Notes: generated by a model not told the origin, from the letters alone. A stretch of DNA of 64,000 nucleotides from Roseiarcus sp963759955 (GCA_963759955.1 CAVXCA010000029.1:1-64000); one strand, 5' to 3'; shown: positions 18,753-28,400, numbered from the stretch's first letter. Numbers and translations: made by a program.

Positions 18753-18965
18753 TCAGCTGCCTCCCGCTCCGAGCGAGCTGAACGCGGACGCGTAGGTCGT
18801 CAGCAAACTTTTCGGCTCGGCTCCAGATCGCGCGCCCATCGAATTCGGCAACGTCGTAATCGAGGCGACGCACCCTACGTTTTTGGCCGTCTGCACGCTG
18901 ACGCTCGCACGCACCGCCGTTATGAGAGCGAACGCCGCTGTCGCCGTAAGTGCAGAGCGCTTCAT
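18753..18965 (-). CDS. Small putative secreted protein
   Basis: A 70-residue frame starts MKRSALTATAAFALITAV, which reads as a signal peptide, and continues with a Ser/Thr/Ala/Gly-rich tail ending FSSLGAGGS. A TTG start 10 codons upstream (18995) is also possible; neither has a convincing Shine-Dalgarno site. A competing frame over the same DNA (ATG preceded by GGGGA) gives a less protein-like translation. It sits between the Wza-like and BY-kinase genes, a place where small exported proteins occur in some exopolysaccharide loci. I do not recognise a family. Confidence 0.35.
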   Translation of the reverse strand: MKRSALTATAAFALITAVRASVSVQTAKNVGCVASITTLPNSMGARSGAEPKSLLTTYASAFSSLGAGGS

Positions 18966-19184
18966 CGAATCGTTCAGCGCCTTGATTGTCTCCAAACGAC
19001 ATTTGCGGTCCCCGATCTACTTTACAACCACCGCACAGATAACCATTGCGTTGCACTCTATCCGCCCGCTAACAACTACAGTTAAGACATAGTAACCGCA
19101 CATTTCGCTCGTAATAGAACATATATCTGATAATCGCGTCACATAATGCTTGGATAAATTCACTTTTGTTAAATTAACGCCCTT

Positions 19185-19212
19185 GTTATAAATTATCACG
19201 CCCCTCGATCAA
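19185..19212 (-). promoter_or_regulatory. Candidate sigma-70 promoter upstream of the BY-kinase gene
   Basis: On the minus strand TTGATC (19212-19207) is followed after 16 bp by TATAAC (19190-19185). It lies just downstream of the wza-like stop inside an AT-rich gap, oriented toward the small ORF, the kinase gene and the rest of the operon. It is a sequence match only. Confidence 0.4.
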
Positions 19213-19265
19213 CACAACACGATTTATACCAAAGACACGTTCATCGCCTTTTCGTCGCGACAATG

Positions 19266-20513
19266 TCACGGACAATTCCAGCCGCCGTTCATCATCCCGC
19301 AGTGGTTCTGCAGATAGAGTACCGCGCCTTTGGTGTTGGCCGCGTCGTTCGTGACCGCCGACGTCGCGCCGCTAACCGTGGCGAGCATAACGAGGAACTT
19401 GGTGATCTCGACCTGATCCGCATTATCCACATAGATGATGTCGTTATCCCGCATCGGAAAACGTCGCGCGGCGAAAAAGCTCGAAGGATCGCGGAAATTG
19501 ATGCGGAAAATCGTCGGAATATCCTCGCTTTCCAAAGGGAATTTCGAGGTGTCGACGCCCATCTTTTCCAGCGTCGACCGCTTCTCGATCCGATAGACGA
19601 AAACCTGGCCCGGTTCGGCGCGATCGTCGAGCAGACCTCCCGCTTTGGCGACGGCGTCGCCGAGTGTCACGTTCTCCTGCAAAAATTTGAACTGGCCGCT
19701 GGCGCCGGTTGCGCCGAAGGCCAAGAACTCGCGCTGATATTGATAGACGTAGAGGGTGTCGCCCGGCGCAACGAACACATTCTCGCGCGGATACTTCACC
19801 AAATTGGCGAAATAGACGGTCCCATCCAGGCCGTGGCGCTGCAAGGTGACAAACTCCTCGTAGCCGGGATTGTGTATGCCCCCGGCGCGAGAAATCGCGT
19901 CGAGCACGCGATCGCCCGCCGGGTTGATCGCTATCTTGCCAGGGGTATTGACGTCGCCGAGCACCGTGACCTCGGTCGAGGTCTGGCTGACGATCGCGAC
20001 GACCACCTGCGGGTCGATTGCGCGGTCCTTCAGTTTGTCGATGATTTCCTGCTGGATGGCGGGGGCTCCTCGATTCAACGCCCGGATCTGGCCCGCGTAG
20101 GGAACGGTGATGGTGCCCTTGGCGTCGACAGTCTGACTAGGCAGTGCGACAAAGTTGCCTGGCCGGCTGCCCGCGTCGAGGGGAACGAACAGCCCGCCCG
20201 ACTGCGATTCGAACAAGGTCACCTGAACCGCGTCCCCGACACCAACCTTGATCTCGGGCAGGGGACCGTGCCCCGCGCCGAATGTCGCGAACAATGAACC
20301 GGGGCCGGGATCGTCGATCAACGGCAAGACGGAGCGATTCAAATCGACCAGCGCGTAATCGAGAATCGAGCCGTCGCGCGAAGCAGGCAGCGCCGCGGTT
20401 GCCTTCGATTCGATGTCGCGCCTCGAGGGTCCGCTGTCCGGAATCATCGAACAGCCAGCCACGACCGAGAATGCGGCGGCCAAGACGGCTAAGCGAATGA
20501 AAACGCAACTCAT
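19266..20513 (-). CDS. Wza-like outer-membrane polysaccharide export lipoprotein
   Basis: The protein of about 415 residues forms the export channel through the outer membrane. It starts MSCVFIRLAVLAAAFSVVAGC, a lipoprotein signal with lipobox VAGC, so Cys21 should be lipidated. Poly_export and SLBB-type beta-grasp regions follow (IKVGVGDAVQVTLFES, then GTITVPYAGQIRAL, TEVTVLGDVNTPGKI, VFVAPGDTLYVYQYQ). I chose the ATG at 20513 because it places the signal peptide correctly; an upstream ATG at 20543 adds ten residues. The gene is followed by the BY-kinase partner. The C-terminus ends in an unusual Cys/Met/Gly-rich stretch (NHCGMMNGGWNCP). Confidence 0.9.
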   Translation of the reverse strand: MSCVFIRLAVLAAAFSVVAGCSMIPDSGPSRRDIESKATAALPASRDGSILDYALVDLNRSVLPLIDDPGPGSLFATFGAGHGPLPEIKVGVGDAVQVTLFESQSGGLFVPLDAGSRPGNFVALPSQTVDAKGTITVPYAGQIRALNRGAPAIQQEIIDKLKDRAIDPQVVVAIVSQTSTEVTVLGDVNTPGKIAINPAGDRVLDAISRAGGIHNPGYEEFVTLQRHGLDGTVYFANLVKYPRENVFVAPGDTLYVYQYQREFLAFGATGASGQFKFLQENVTLGDAVAKAGGLLDDRAEPGQVFVYRIEKRSTLEKMGVDTSKFPLESEDIPTIFRINFRDPSSFFAARRFPMRDNDIIYVDNADQVEITKFLVMLATVSGATSAVTNDAANTKGAVLYLQNHCGMMNGGWNCP

Positions 20514-20543
20514 CAACTCCGCAGCCTCCATGCCGATATGCAA

Positions 20544-20871
20544 CCTCCGCGTGTCTGCCTGGCCAGCTGCCCCGTCGCGCGAAAATACAAAACTCGACGG
20601 CTGCGAAAATTCCGCTGTCGTCGGGCAATATCTCCTCGTTCACGCAACTCCATTCAATGCGACAACACGGAAACGCAGCTACATTCTTCCCATCAACCGT
20701 TTGGCCGAGGACGACCGCATCAGTTCATTCTGAACCGACATCACGCTTACGATATTCACGCCAAACACTGATCACTATTACGGACGCGTATTTCACGATC
20801 TCACTTCTAGATAAGCTAACGCGATGCAACACTATCGCTATATTCCGCTGTTATAATTTTGCATGACGGCA
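20544..20871. other. AT-rich intergenic region upstream of the export lipoprotein gene
   Basis: About 330 bp of relatively AT-rich DNA lie between the end of the sugar transferase gene and the export gene. Short frames here have no domain character. The region probably carries the promoter of the export gene, but I could not pick a convincing -35/-10 pair. Confidence 0.35.
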
Positions 20872-22509
20872 TCAATACGAATCAAAACGAAGCAACGTCA
20901 CGCATGTCATGGCCATTATTTTAAGGTCTAGCATCAATGACCAATTGTCTATGTACCAGAGATCTCTCTCCACGCGTCGCTCCATTTGCGACAGACGCCG
21001 CGTCTCGCCCCGTAAGCCCTCGACTTGCGCGGCGCCGGTCAGTCCTGGCTTCACGTGATGGCGCAACGCGTAGTTGTCGATGCGCGCCTTATATTCGGCG
21101 TCGTGGGCGATCGCGTGGGGCCTCGGCCCGACAAGCGACATCTCGCCTCGAATGACGTTGATGAGCTGCGGCAGCTCATCGAAGCTTGTTCGCCTCAGGA
21201 CCCTACCGACTCGCGTGACGCGATCGTCGGCGGGCGTGGCCTGGACGATCGCTCCGTCGTCTTCCTGCGCCGTCATCGTCCTGAACTTGAGCATGATGAA
21301 TTCCCGGTTGTCGAAGCCGCATCGCCGCTGGCGGAAAATGACCGGCCCGGGACTGTCGAACTTGATGGCGAACGAAATCAGGAGCAGCAGCGGCGCCAAG
21401 ACGACCAATGCCGTCAGCGCGATCACGATATCCAGCGCTCGCTTGAGCGCGCGCTCCCTTCCGGTCAGTGGCTCGCGTTGTATCTTTACGGAGAACTGCT
21501 GGCCGAAGCCGCCCTCCTTCTGCTGGCGAATGACGGCCCGGATCTTCTCGTCCGGGTACAGCCGCACCGGTAGGGGAGAAGCGCGTAAGAGGTTGCAGAC
21601 CTCGGAAAGCTCCTGATCGTGGCTCCACTGAATAATCAGCGCGAACTCCAGTGCCTGGAGTTCACGCGAAGCCTTGATCGCGCGCGCGATTCCGGCGCGG
21701 TCCGTTTCGCACAACCCTCCGTTGCTCGTATTGGAGCCGCCTTGCAGAGCGATCCGCGCGATCTCGTCGATCCCGAATTGCAGGAAATCGGATTCGCCCA
21801 GCTTCTCCAATTCGACGGCGTCGCCGAGGGTCACGACGCGCCGCCCCTTGACGGCGCCACGGCGAACGCCCGAGCGCGCCGCGGCGCCGACGATCAGGCG
21901 TCCCGTCGGCGCGAGACAAAAGGCGAGCGCCGAGAACGCAATCATCGCGCCGCGCGAGTGCTCGGCCCCAATCTTGAGCAGGAACAAAATGCAGATCACG
22001 GCAAGTAAGCTGATCGCCAACACCACTGTGACTCGCGCCAGATTGGGAATCGGCGCCAGAAGAGCCTGAAGGCGGTAGAGTCTCTCTACGTGCGCGAAGA
22101 GGACAAACAGGCCGGCGGAGATCACCCCGACGCCGACCGCGCCGTCGAGCGAGGAAAGCTGGCTATTCGTGTAAAGCCGGTAGCCGATCTCCCCGGCGAC
22201 GCTGGCCAGCACCAGCAGGCCTCCATCGAGCGCCGCGGCGATCGGTGAGAGCGCCTGGCAGGACAAACTAAGGTCGCGCGGCGCCCGCCGCAGTTCATAA
22301 GACGATTGGCGAGCCAGATCCACGATCGCGCTCCGAATCACTGTGCTCGCGTTGGTAGCATAGTTAATTGTGAGCTCGCAATGGTTGCGCCGTTGTGGAT
22401 GCGCAAATTCCCATCGACGTCGTCCGCAAGACGATTCAATCCCACGTCCGATCGCGCGCACCCTGGGGTTGGCGCGCCAAACCGCTTGAAGAGAGAGCCG
22501 CCGCTGCAT
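20872..22509 (-). CDS. Undecaprenyl-phosphate sugar-1-phosphate transferase (WcaJ/ExoY type)
   Basis: This enzyme starts repeat-unit synthesis by moving a sugar phosphate from a nucleotide sugar to undecaprenyl phosphate at the inner membrane. An N-terminal region with four or so hydrophobic segments (about residues 90-210) precedes a CoA-binding-like middle and the C-terminal catalytic domain. That domain shows RALDIVIALTALVVLAPLLL, SPGPVIFRQRRCGFDNREF, LKFRTM, RTSFDELPQLINVIRGEMSLVGPRP and KPGLTGAAQVEG, all hallmark motifs of the bacterial sugar transferase family. The first 50 or so residues of the longest frame look non-native; a GTG start at 22341 is plausible. The sugar is likely glucose or galactose. 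Confidence 0.9.
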   Translation of the reverse strand: MQRRLSLQAVWRANPRVRAIGRGIESSCGRRRWEFAHPQRRNHCELTINYATNASTVIRSAIVDLARQSSYELRRAPRDLSLSCQALSPIAAALDGGLLVLASVAGEIGYRLYTNSQLSSLDGAVGVGVISAGLFVLFAHVERLYRLQALLAPIPNLARVTVVLAISLLAVICILFLLKIGAEHSRGAMIAFSALAFCLAPTGRLIVGAAARSGVRRGAVKGRRVVTLGDAVELEKLGESDFLQFGIDEIARIALQGGSNTSNGGLCETDRAGIARAIKASRELQALEFALIIQWSHDQELSEVCNLLRASPLPVRLYPDEKIRAVIRQQKEGGFGQQFSVKIQREPLTGRERALKRALDIVIALTALVVLAPLLLLISFAIKFDSPGPVIFRQRRCGFDNREFIMLKFRTMTAQEDDGAIVQATPADDRVTRVGRVLRRTSFDELPQLINVIRGEMSLVGPRPHAIAHDAEYKARIDNYALRHHVKPGLTGAAQVEGLRGETRRLSQMERRVERDLWYIDNWSLMLDLKIMAMTCVTLLRFDSY

Positions 22510-22751
22510 GCGCGCGTTCGCTGGCCCGATGAGCGGTTCGCCGCCGGCAAGGAGGGGGGACGACCAGGGATGCCGCCCAGCCGTCTGGGTGGCGAAATCT
22601 GGCTACGAGAGACCGAAAGCGAGTTTTCGGCGGCATCGCTCGACGCCTTCCGCCGATCGGCTGTCGCAGACCATCCCGTGCGCCGTTAACTCACTATCGT
22701 ATCGAGAGATTTTCGCGACGCGGAAACCCTTTGTCGCTTTCGCGGGCTTCC

Positions 22752-22827
<76 letters not shown>

Positions 22828-22939
22828 GTCGCGCGGCTGTTTACGTGCGCGTCCCCTGCGTGTCAACGACAGAAAGCGCGCGGGGCGGCGTCGTCGCGCC
22901 TGGGGGGCCCCGAGTGGGCACGGCTATGAAGGAGCGTCC

Positions 22940-23230
22940 ATGCGGGCCATACTCAACGTTCTGATCCTCGCCCTCGATCTCTACAAGCTCGTGATCATCG
23001 CCGCCGCGGTGATGTCGTGGCTGATTGCATTCAACGTCGTCAACATCCGCAACGACTTCGTACGGTCGGTGTGGAGCACGCTCGTCGCGCTTACCGAGCC
23101 GGCGTTGCGGCCGATTCGCCGCTTTCTGCCCAACACCGGCGGCATCGACATCTCGCCGGTCGTCCTGTTTCTCGCCATCCTGCTCGTCGAGCAGATCATC
23201 GGGCTCTATGTCTATCCCTACGTTTTCTGA
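22940..23230 (+). CDS. YggT family membrane protein
   Basis: The 96-residue protein has two hydrophobic segments (about residues 5-30 and 70-92) separated by the conserved YggT block FVRSVWSTLVALTEPALRPIRRFLPN and GGIDISPVVLFL. YggT proteins are small inner-membrane proteins linked to cell division and osmotic tolerance in some bacteria; the molecular role is unsettled. A GGAG site about 8 nt upstream supports the ATG at 22940. The next gene begins 6 bp after its stop. Confidence 0.9.
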   Translation: MRAILNVLILALDLYKLVIIAAAVMSWLIAFNVVNIRNDFVRSVWSTLVALTEPALRPIRRFLPNTGGIDISPVVLFLAILLVEQIIGLYVYPYVF

Positions 23231-23236
23231 GCGAAA

Positions 23237-24301
23237 ATGACCGCCACGCCCCGATCGAAAACCGCCTCCGGCCGCTTCTTCGAGGATTTCCGCGTCGGCG
23301 AGACGCTGCGTCACGCGACGCCGCGCACGCTCAACGAAGGCGACGCATCGCTCTATTCCGCGCTCTACGGGACGCGCTTCGCCGTGCAGAGCGCCGATTC
23401 CTTCGCGCGCGCAATCGGCTACCCAAAGGCGCCGATCGACGATCTGCTGGCGTTCCACGTCGTGTTCGGCAAGACCGTGCCCGACGTCTCGCTCAACGCC
23501 GTCGCAAATCTGGGCTACGCCGCGTGCCGCTTCTTGCACCCCGTCTTTCCCGGCGACACCTTATCGGCGAAGTCCGAGGTCATTGGCCTCAAGGAAAACT
23601 CCAATCGCCAGAGTGGGGTCGTCTACGTCCGCTCGCAAGGTTTCAACCAGCGTGGCGAGGTCGTCCTCGACTATGTCCGCTGGGTGATGGTGCGCAAGCG
23701 CGACGCCGCCTCGCCCGCCCCAGCCGCGTTCGTCCCCGACTTGCCGAAAGCCGTCGCGCCCGCCGACCTCGGGCAGGCCTGCCCGATCATCGACGCCGCC
23801 GCTTACGACAACGCGCTCGCCGGCTCCCCCTATCGCTGGGGCCACTATTCCAAGGGCGAACGCATCGACCATGTCGACGGCGTCACCGTCGAAGAGGCCG
23901 AGCACCAGATCGCGACGCGTCTCTACCAGAACACCGCGAAGGTCCACTTCAACCAGTTCAGCGAAGGCCAGGGGCGCTTCGGCCGCCGCCTGATCTACGG
24001 CGGGCATGTCATCAGCCTGGCGCGCGCGCTCAGCTTCAACGGCCTCGCCAACGCGTTCCACATCGGAGCGATCAACGGCGGGCGCCATGTCGCGCCGCTG
24101 TTCGCCGGCGACACTTTGTTCGCCTGGAGCGAAATCTTCGACGCCGCTCCCCTGCCCGGGCGCGACGACGTCGGCGCCCTGAGGGTGCGCACGATCGCGA
24201 CCAAGAACCGCCCTTGCGCCGATTTTCCCGCGCGCGAAGGCGACGGCTACGAGCCGAACGTCGTGCTCGATCTCGACTACTGGGCGATCCTGCCGCGCTG
24301 A
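23237..24301 (+). CDS. mch: Mesaconyl-CoA hydratase (beta-methylmalyl-CoA dehydratase), MaoC family
   Basis: The 354-residue double hot-dog protein matches the MaoC-type hydratase of the ethylmalonyl-CoA pathway, which interconverts mesaconyl-CoA and beta-methylmalyl-CoA during acetyl-CoA assimilation. The N-terminus (GRFFEDFRVGETLRHATPRT), the middle NLGYAACRFLHPVFPGDTL and the C-terminal FGRRLIYGGHVISLARALSFNGL, with hydratase-type His/Gly residues, fit this family and length. It indicates C2 or C1 assimilation without isocitrate lyase, but the other pathway genes are not in the window. In methylotroph literature the name mch also means a different enzyme, so the symbol should be read with the product name. 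Confidence 0.85.
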   Translation: MTATPRSKTASGRFFEDFRVGETLRHATPRTLNEGDASLYSALYGTRFAVQSADSFARAIGYPKAPIDDLLAFHVVFGKTVPDVSLNAVANLGYAACRFLHPVFPGDTLSAKSEVIGLKENSNRQSGVVYVRSQGFNQRGEVVLDYVRWVMVRKRDAASPAPAAFVPDLPKAVAPADLGQACPIIDAAAYDNALAGSPYRWGHYSKGERIDHVDGVTVEEAEHQIATRLYQNTAKVHFNQFSEGQGRFGRRLIYGGHVISLARALSFNGLANAFHIGAINGGRHVAPLFAGDTLFAWSEIFDAAPLPGRDDVGALRVRTIATKNRPCADFPAREGDGYEPNVVLDLDYWAILPR

Positions 24302-24311
24302 GGGAAACGCC

Positions 24312-24923
24312 ATGCGCCTGCCCCACGACGCGGCCCTGCTCGTCGTCGACGTCCAGAAGGCGATCGACGACCCAAAGTGGGGCCCGCGCAACAACCCCGC
24401 CGCCGAGCGCGCGATCTCGGCGCTCCTCTCCGCCTGGCGCGCCGAAGGCTTGCCGATCGTCCATGTCCGCCACGATTCGGTCGAACCGGGCTCCCCTTAC
24501 ACGCCCGGTTCGCCGGGCCACGCGTTCAAGTCCGAGGCGCAGCCTCTCGCCGGCGAAACGGTGATCGGCAAGAGCGCCCACAGCGCCTTCGTCGGCACGC
24601 GCCTCGAGGAGGCGCTCGACGCGCTCGGCGCGACGACTCTCGTCGTTTGCGGCGCGCTCACGCACAATTCGATCGAGGCGACCGTGCGCCACGGCGCCGA
24701 TCTCGGCTATCGCGTCTTCGTCGTCGCCGACGCCTGCTGGGCGGTCGACGTCACCGATCTCAAGGGCCGCCGATGGCCGGCCGAGGATGTCCACGCGCTG
24801 TCGCTGGCCTGCCTCCGAGGCGAATACGCCGAGGTGGTGAGTTGCGCGACGACGCTGCAAGCGGCGCGGCTGGCCAACGCGCGCGACCGGCTCAAGGGCG
24901 CGCGCGATCGAGCCCCGAAATAG
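24312..24923 (+). CDS. Isochorismatase-like cysteine hydrolase
   Basis: The 203-residue protein is a member of the isochorismatase-like hydrolase fold (nicotinamidase, peroxyureidoacrylate and carbamoyl hydrolases). The Asp of ALLVVDVQKAID, the Lys of VIGKSAHSAF and the Cys-like position within TLVVCGALTHNSIEATVRHGADLGYRVFVVADACW form the expected triad pattern; here CGALTHNSIEAT replaces the commoner CG.xT..CVxxT. The conserved Cys would be the C of VVCGA or a shifted residue, so activity should not be assumed. GAGG about 8 nt upstream supports the ATG. It follows the mesaconyl-CoA hydratase by 10 bp. Confidence 0.8.
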   Translation: MRLPHDAALLVVDVQKAIDDPKWGPRNNPAAERAISALLSAWRAEGLPIVHVRHDSVEPGSPYTPGSPGHAFKSEAQPLAGETVIGKSAHSAFVGTRLEEALDALGATTLVVCGALTHNSIEATVRHGADLGYRVFVVADACWAVDVTDLKGRRWPAEDVHALSLACLRGEYAEVVSCATTLQAARLANARDRLKGARDRAPK

Positions 24924-24968
24924 GGCACCTATAGAACTCGCTCGGCGCTCGCCCGCAACGCGGCGACG

Positions 24969-26027
24969 TCACTTCGCCAAATAGGGCGCGAGCAGCGCAA
25001 GATCCGGCGCGCCCAGCCGATCGCTCGCCGTCCAGGCCTGGTGCCAATAGGGATAGAGCAGCGTCGGCTGGCTGACATGATCGAGCCGCGCGCGCTCCTC
25101 GGCGGTGAGCTTCACCTCGACGCAGGCGAGATTGTCCTTGAACTGCGCTTCGGTGCGCCCGCCGACGATCACCGAGGTCACGCCCGGGCGGCCGAGCGTC
25201 CAGGCGAGCGCGACGCGCGCCGCCGAGACGCCATGGGCCTCGCCGATCGCCACGAGTTCGTCGACGATATCCCACAGCCTGCCTTCGTCGGCGATCGGCG
25301 GCTCCTTCCAGCCCGCCATCTGCCGCGTGCCTTCGGGTTCGCTCTTGTTGCGCCGGTGCTTGCCCGACAACAGGCCGCCGGCCAAAGGACTCCAGATCAG
25401 CACGCCGAGCTTCTGGTCGAGCGCGATCGGGATCAACTCGTACTCGGCCTCGCGCGCCTGCAAGGTGTAATGGATCTGCTGCGACACGAAGGGGATGCGG
25501 CCGTCCCGCCGCGCGACTTCCATCGCCTTCATGACGTGCCAACCGGAATAATTGGAGCAGCCGACGTAACGCACCTTGCCGGCGCGCACGAGGCTGTCGA
25601 GCGCCTCCAGCGTCTCCTCGAGCGGCGTCACGCCGTCCCACTGGTGCACCTGATAGAGATCAATGACGTCGGTGCGCAGGCGCTTGAGGCTTTCTTCGCA
25701 GGCGCGGATCAGATGCCAGCGCGAAAGGCCGGCGTCGTTCGGCCCCTCGCCGGTCGCGAAGCGCGCCTTGGTGGCGATCAGCATGCCTGGCTTGCGCTTG
25801 CCGCCCGTCGCCTCGCCGATCAAGGCTTCCGAAGCGCCGGCCGAATAGATGTTTGCGGTGTCGATGAGGTTGACGCCAGCGTCGGCAACGAGATCGATCA
25901 GCCGCTTGACCTCCTCGAGCGAGACGGCGCCGACCTTGGCGAAATTGCCTTTGCCGCCGAAGGTCATCGTGCCCATCGTCAGCGCCGAAACCTTCAACCC
26001 GGAATTGCCTAGTTGTCGATATTCCAT
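24969..26027 (-). CDS. Aldo/keto reductase
   Basis: The 352-residue NAD(P)H-dependent oxidoreductase has the (beta/alpha)8 aldo/keto reductase fold. It starts MEYRQLGNSGLKVSALTMGTM and shows NLIDTANIYSAGASEALIGE (catalytic Asp and Tyr), IATKARF (catalytic Lys), IDLYQVHQWDGVTPLEETLEAL (catalytic His) and the C-terminal cofactor segment TSVIVGGRTEAQFKDNL. The physiological substrate is not evident. GGAGGAAAG precedes the ATG at good spacing. The gene converges with the isochorismatase-like gene, leaving only 45 bp between stops. Confidence 0.92.
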   Translation of the reverse strand: MEYRQLGNSGLKVSALTMGTMTFGGKGNFAKVGAVSLEEVKRLIDLVADAGVNLIDTANIYSAGASEALIGEATGGKRKPGMLIATKARFATGEGPNDAGLSRWHLIRACEESLKRLRTDVIDLYQVHQWDGVTPLEETLEALDSLVRAGKVRYVGCSNYSGWHVMKAMEVARRDGRIPFVSQQIHYTLQAREAEYELIPIALDQKLGVLIWSPLAGGLLSGKHRRNKSEPEGTRQMAGWKEPPIADEGRLWDIVDELVAIGEAHGVSAARVALAWTLGRPGVTSVIVGGRTEAQFKDNLACVEVKLTAEERARLDHVSQPTLLYPYWHQAWTASDRLGAPDLALLAPYLAK

Positions 26028-26281
26028 CGCTTTCCTCCGCGCTCGTGATGCTCTTGGGACGACCTGGCCGGGACAAATTGCGAGACCGGCGCTGGAATCG
26101 GCGCCGACGGTCCATTGTGCGCTCGCAGGCGATTATGCGCGAGAAGGACTCGAACTCAAAGATGCGCCATTCAAGGGGTTTCCTTCCCCGCGAAAACAAG
26201 GCATAAACGCGCGGGAGAAGCTAACATGTCAGTGTCGGCGCCGCCAATGCGCGCCCGACGCCCCGGCGCGGAGGAATGCTG

Positions 26282-27292
26282 ATGCGAGCGCTATTGTGCC
26301 CGCGCCCCGGCGAGCTCACGCTCGTCGAGCGCGCCAAACCCGAAGTCGAGCTTCGCTCCGCGCTGGTGCGCATCCGGCGCGCCGGCGTCTGCGGCACCGA
26401 TCTGCACATCTTCGAGGGCTCGCAGCCCTATTTCGAATATCCCCGCGTCATCGGCCATGAGCTCTCCGGCGAGGTCGAGGCGGTGGGCGAAGCGAGTCGG
26501 TTTCGCGTCGGCCAGCGCGTCGCGGTGCTGCCCTATGTCGCCTGCGGCGCCTGCGTCGCCTGTCGGCGCGGCAAGCCCAATTGCTGCCAGAAGCTTTCGG
26601 TGTTCGGCGTCCACCGCGACGGCGGCATGGCCGACTGGCTCTCGGTCCCCGACGACAATCTCGTCGACGCCGAGGGCGTCGGCCTCGACGAAGCGGCGAT
26701 GGCGGAATTCCTCGCCATCGGCGCCCACGCCGTGCGACGCGGCGAAGTCGCCGCCGGCCAGCGCGCAGCGATCGTCGGCGGCGGGCCGATCGGCGTCGCG
26801 GCGACGATTTTCGCCAAGGCGCGCGGCGCCGAGGTGACGGTCATCGACCGGCGCGCCGATCGCTTGCGCTTCTGCGCCGAGACGATCGGCACCGATCATG
26901 TCGTCGAAGCGGGCGAAGGCGCGCGCGCCGCGCTCGCCCAATTGACCGGCGGCGATTTCTTCGATTGCGTGTTCGACTGCACCGGCTCGCCGCAGGCGAT
27001 GAACGCGGGATTCTCGCTGGTCGCGCACGGCGGCGCCTATGTGCTGGTCAGCATCGTGCTCGGCGAGATCACGTTTTCCGATCCGGAGTTTCACAAGCGC
27101 GAGACGACGCTTCTGGGCAGCCGCAACGCGACGCGCGAGGATTTCGACGCGGTGTTCGCGATGTTGCGCGCCGGCAAAATCCCGAGCAAAGCGCTGAACA
27201 CCCATCGCGCCTCGCTCGAGGAGGCGCCTAAAGCGTTCCCACTTTGGCTGCAACCCTCCAGCGGGGTCGTCAAGGCGCTGATCGAGATCTGA
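26282..27292 (+). CDS. Zinc-binding alcohol dehydrogenase (L-idonate/L-galactonate 5-dehydrogenase-like)
   Basis: This medium-chain dehydrogenase of 336 residues carries CGTDLHIFEG (catalytic zinc Cys), GHELSGEVEAVG (zinc His), the four-Cys structural zinc lobe CGACVACRRGKPNCC, and a Rossmann loop AIVGGGPIGVAATIFAKARGA. The pattern is that of sorbitol/idonate/galactonate 5-dehydrogenases and RspB-like proteins. GGAGGA lies only 1 nt from an ATG at 26276 but 7 nt from the ATG at 26282, so I use the latter. The next gene, a mannitol/tagaturonate dehydrogenase, starts 4 bp downstream, suggesting a two-step sugar-acid or polyol pathway. Confidence 0.88.
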   Translation: MRALLCPRPGELTLVERAKPEVELRSALVRIRRAGVCGTDLHIFEGSQPYFEYPRVIGHELSGEVEAVGEASRFRVGQRVAVLPYVACGACVACRRGKPNCCQKLSVFGVHRDGGMADWLSVPDDNLVDAEGVGLDEAAMAEFLAIGAHAVRRGEVAAGQRAAIVGGGPIGVAATIFAKARGAEVTVIDRRADRLRFCAETIGTDHVVEAGEGARAALAQLTGGDFFDCVFDCTGSPQAMNAGFSLVAHGGAYVLVSIVLGEITFSDPEFHKRETTLLGSRNATREDFDAVFAMLRAGKIPSKALNTHRASLEEAPKAFPLWLQPSSGVVKALIEI

Positions 27293-27296
27293 TGCG

Positions 27297-28400
27297 ATGG
27301 CTTTCCCGATTCTGCAGTTCGGCACCAGCCAATTCCTCCAGGCGCATTTCGATCTGTTCGTCGCGCAAGGCTTCGCCGACGGCGACGGAACGGGAAGAAT
27401 CGCGGTCGCGCAGACGACGGCCTCCACGGAGAGCGCGCGTCGTCTTGCCTTCTTCAATTCGGGCGAACCCTACCGCGTCCATGTGCGCGGCCTGGCGGCA
27501 GGCGCCGTCGTCGACGAATGGATCGATGTCGCCAGCATCGGACGCGGCGTCGACGCCAACCGCGAGTGGGGCGCGCTGGAGAAGCTGTTCGTCGACGAGG
27601 CGCGCTGGATCGTTTCGAACACCGGCGACCGCGGCTATGAGCTCAGCGAGGGCGACCGCTTCGACGGCGCAGTCCCCCGCTCGTTCCCCGCCAAGCTGAC
27701 CAAGCTGCTACATGCGCGCTTCGCCGCGGGACGGCCGGCGCCGACGCTCTTTCCCTGCGAGCTGATCGAAGGCAACGGCGATCGATTGCGCGCGCTGGCC
27801 CTGGAGGTCGCGGACGGCTGGGGCTTGGGCGAAGACTTCCGGCGTTGGATCGCTGACGAGTGCCTGTGGATCAATTCGCTGGTCGACCGCATCGTTTCGC
27901 AGCCCCTGGAGCCGGCAGGGGCGGTCGCCGAGCCCTACGCGCTGTGGGCGGTGGAAAAGCGCCCCGGCCTCGTCATGCCGTGCCGACATCCGAGCGTCGT
28001 GCTCACCGACGATCTCAAGCCTTACGAGCGCCTGAAGCTCTTCATTCTCAATCTCGGCCACAGCTATCTCGCCGAGGGCTGGGCGGCGCGCGGCGGCGCC
28101 CGCTCCGAAACCGTGCGCGCCCTGCTCGCCGACCCTGCGATCCTGGCCGACCTCAACGATCTCTTCGACCGCGAGGTGCTGCCGGTGTTCGCCGCAATCG
28201 GCATGGGCGATGAGGCGCGCGCCTATCGCGCAAGCGTGATCGAGCGCTTCCGCAACCCCTTCCTCGACCATTATCTCGCCGACATCTTCACCAACCACGC
28301 GGCCAAGAAGCAGCGCCGTTTCGGCGGCCTGATCGCCCTGGGCGCGCAGGCGGGCCTGGCGATCGCGCAGCCACGGCTCAGCGCGGCGCTGACGCACTGA
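27297..28400 (+). CDS. Mannitol dehydrogenase/tagaturonate reductase family protein
   Basis: The 367-residue protein belongs to the polyol-specific long-chain dehydrogenase family (UxaB, UxuB, MtlD). It begins with the cofactor-side ILQFGTSQFLQAHFDLFVAQG and contains RWIVSNTGDRGYEL, the FPCELIEGNGDRL segment typical of tagaturonate/fructuronate reductases, and the C-terminal helical domain with KLFILNLGHSYLAEGW, where Lys and His are the expected catalytic residues. It is shorter than UxaB (about 480). Paired with the upstream zinc dehydrogenase it probably oxidises or reduces a hexonate or hexuronate; the substrate is open. Confidence 0.82.
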   Translation: MAFPILQFGTSQFLQAHFDLFVAQGFADGDGTGRIAVAQTTASTESARRLAFFNSGEPYRVHVRGLAAGAVVDEWIDVASIGRGVDANREWGALEKLFVDEARWIVSNTGDRGYELSEGDRFDGAVPRSFPAKLTKLLHARFAAGRPAPTLFPCELIEGNGDRLRALALEVADGWGLGEDFRRWIADECLWINSLVDRIVSQPLEPAGAVAEPYALWAVEKRPGLVMPCRHPSVVLTDDLKPYERLKLFILNLGHSYLAEGWAARGGARSETVRALLADPAILADLNDLFDREVLPVFAAIGMGDEARAYRASVIERFRNPFLDHYLADIFTNHAAKKQRRFGGLIALGAQAGLAIAQPRLSAALTH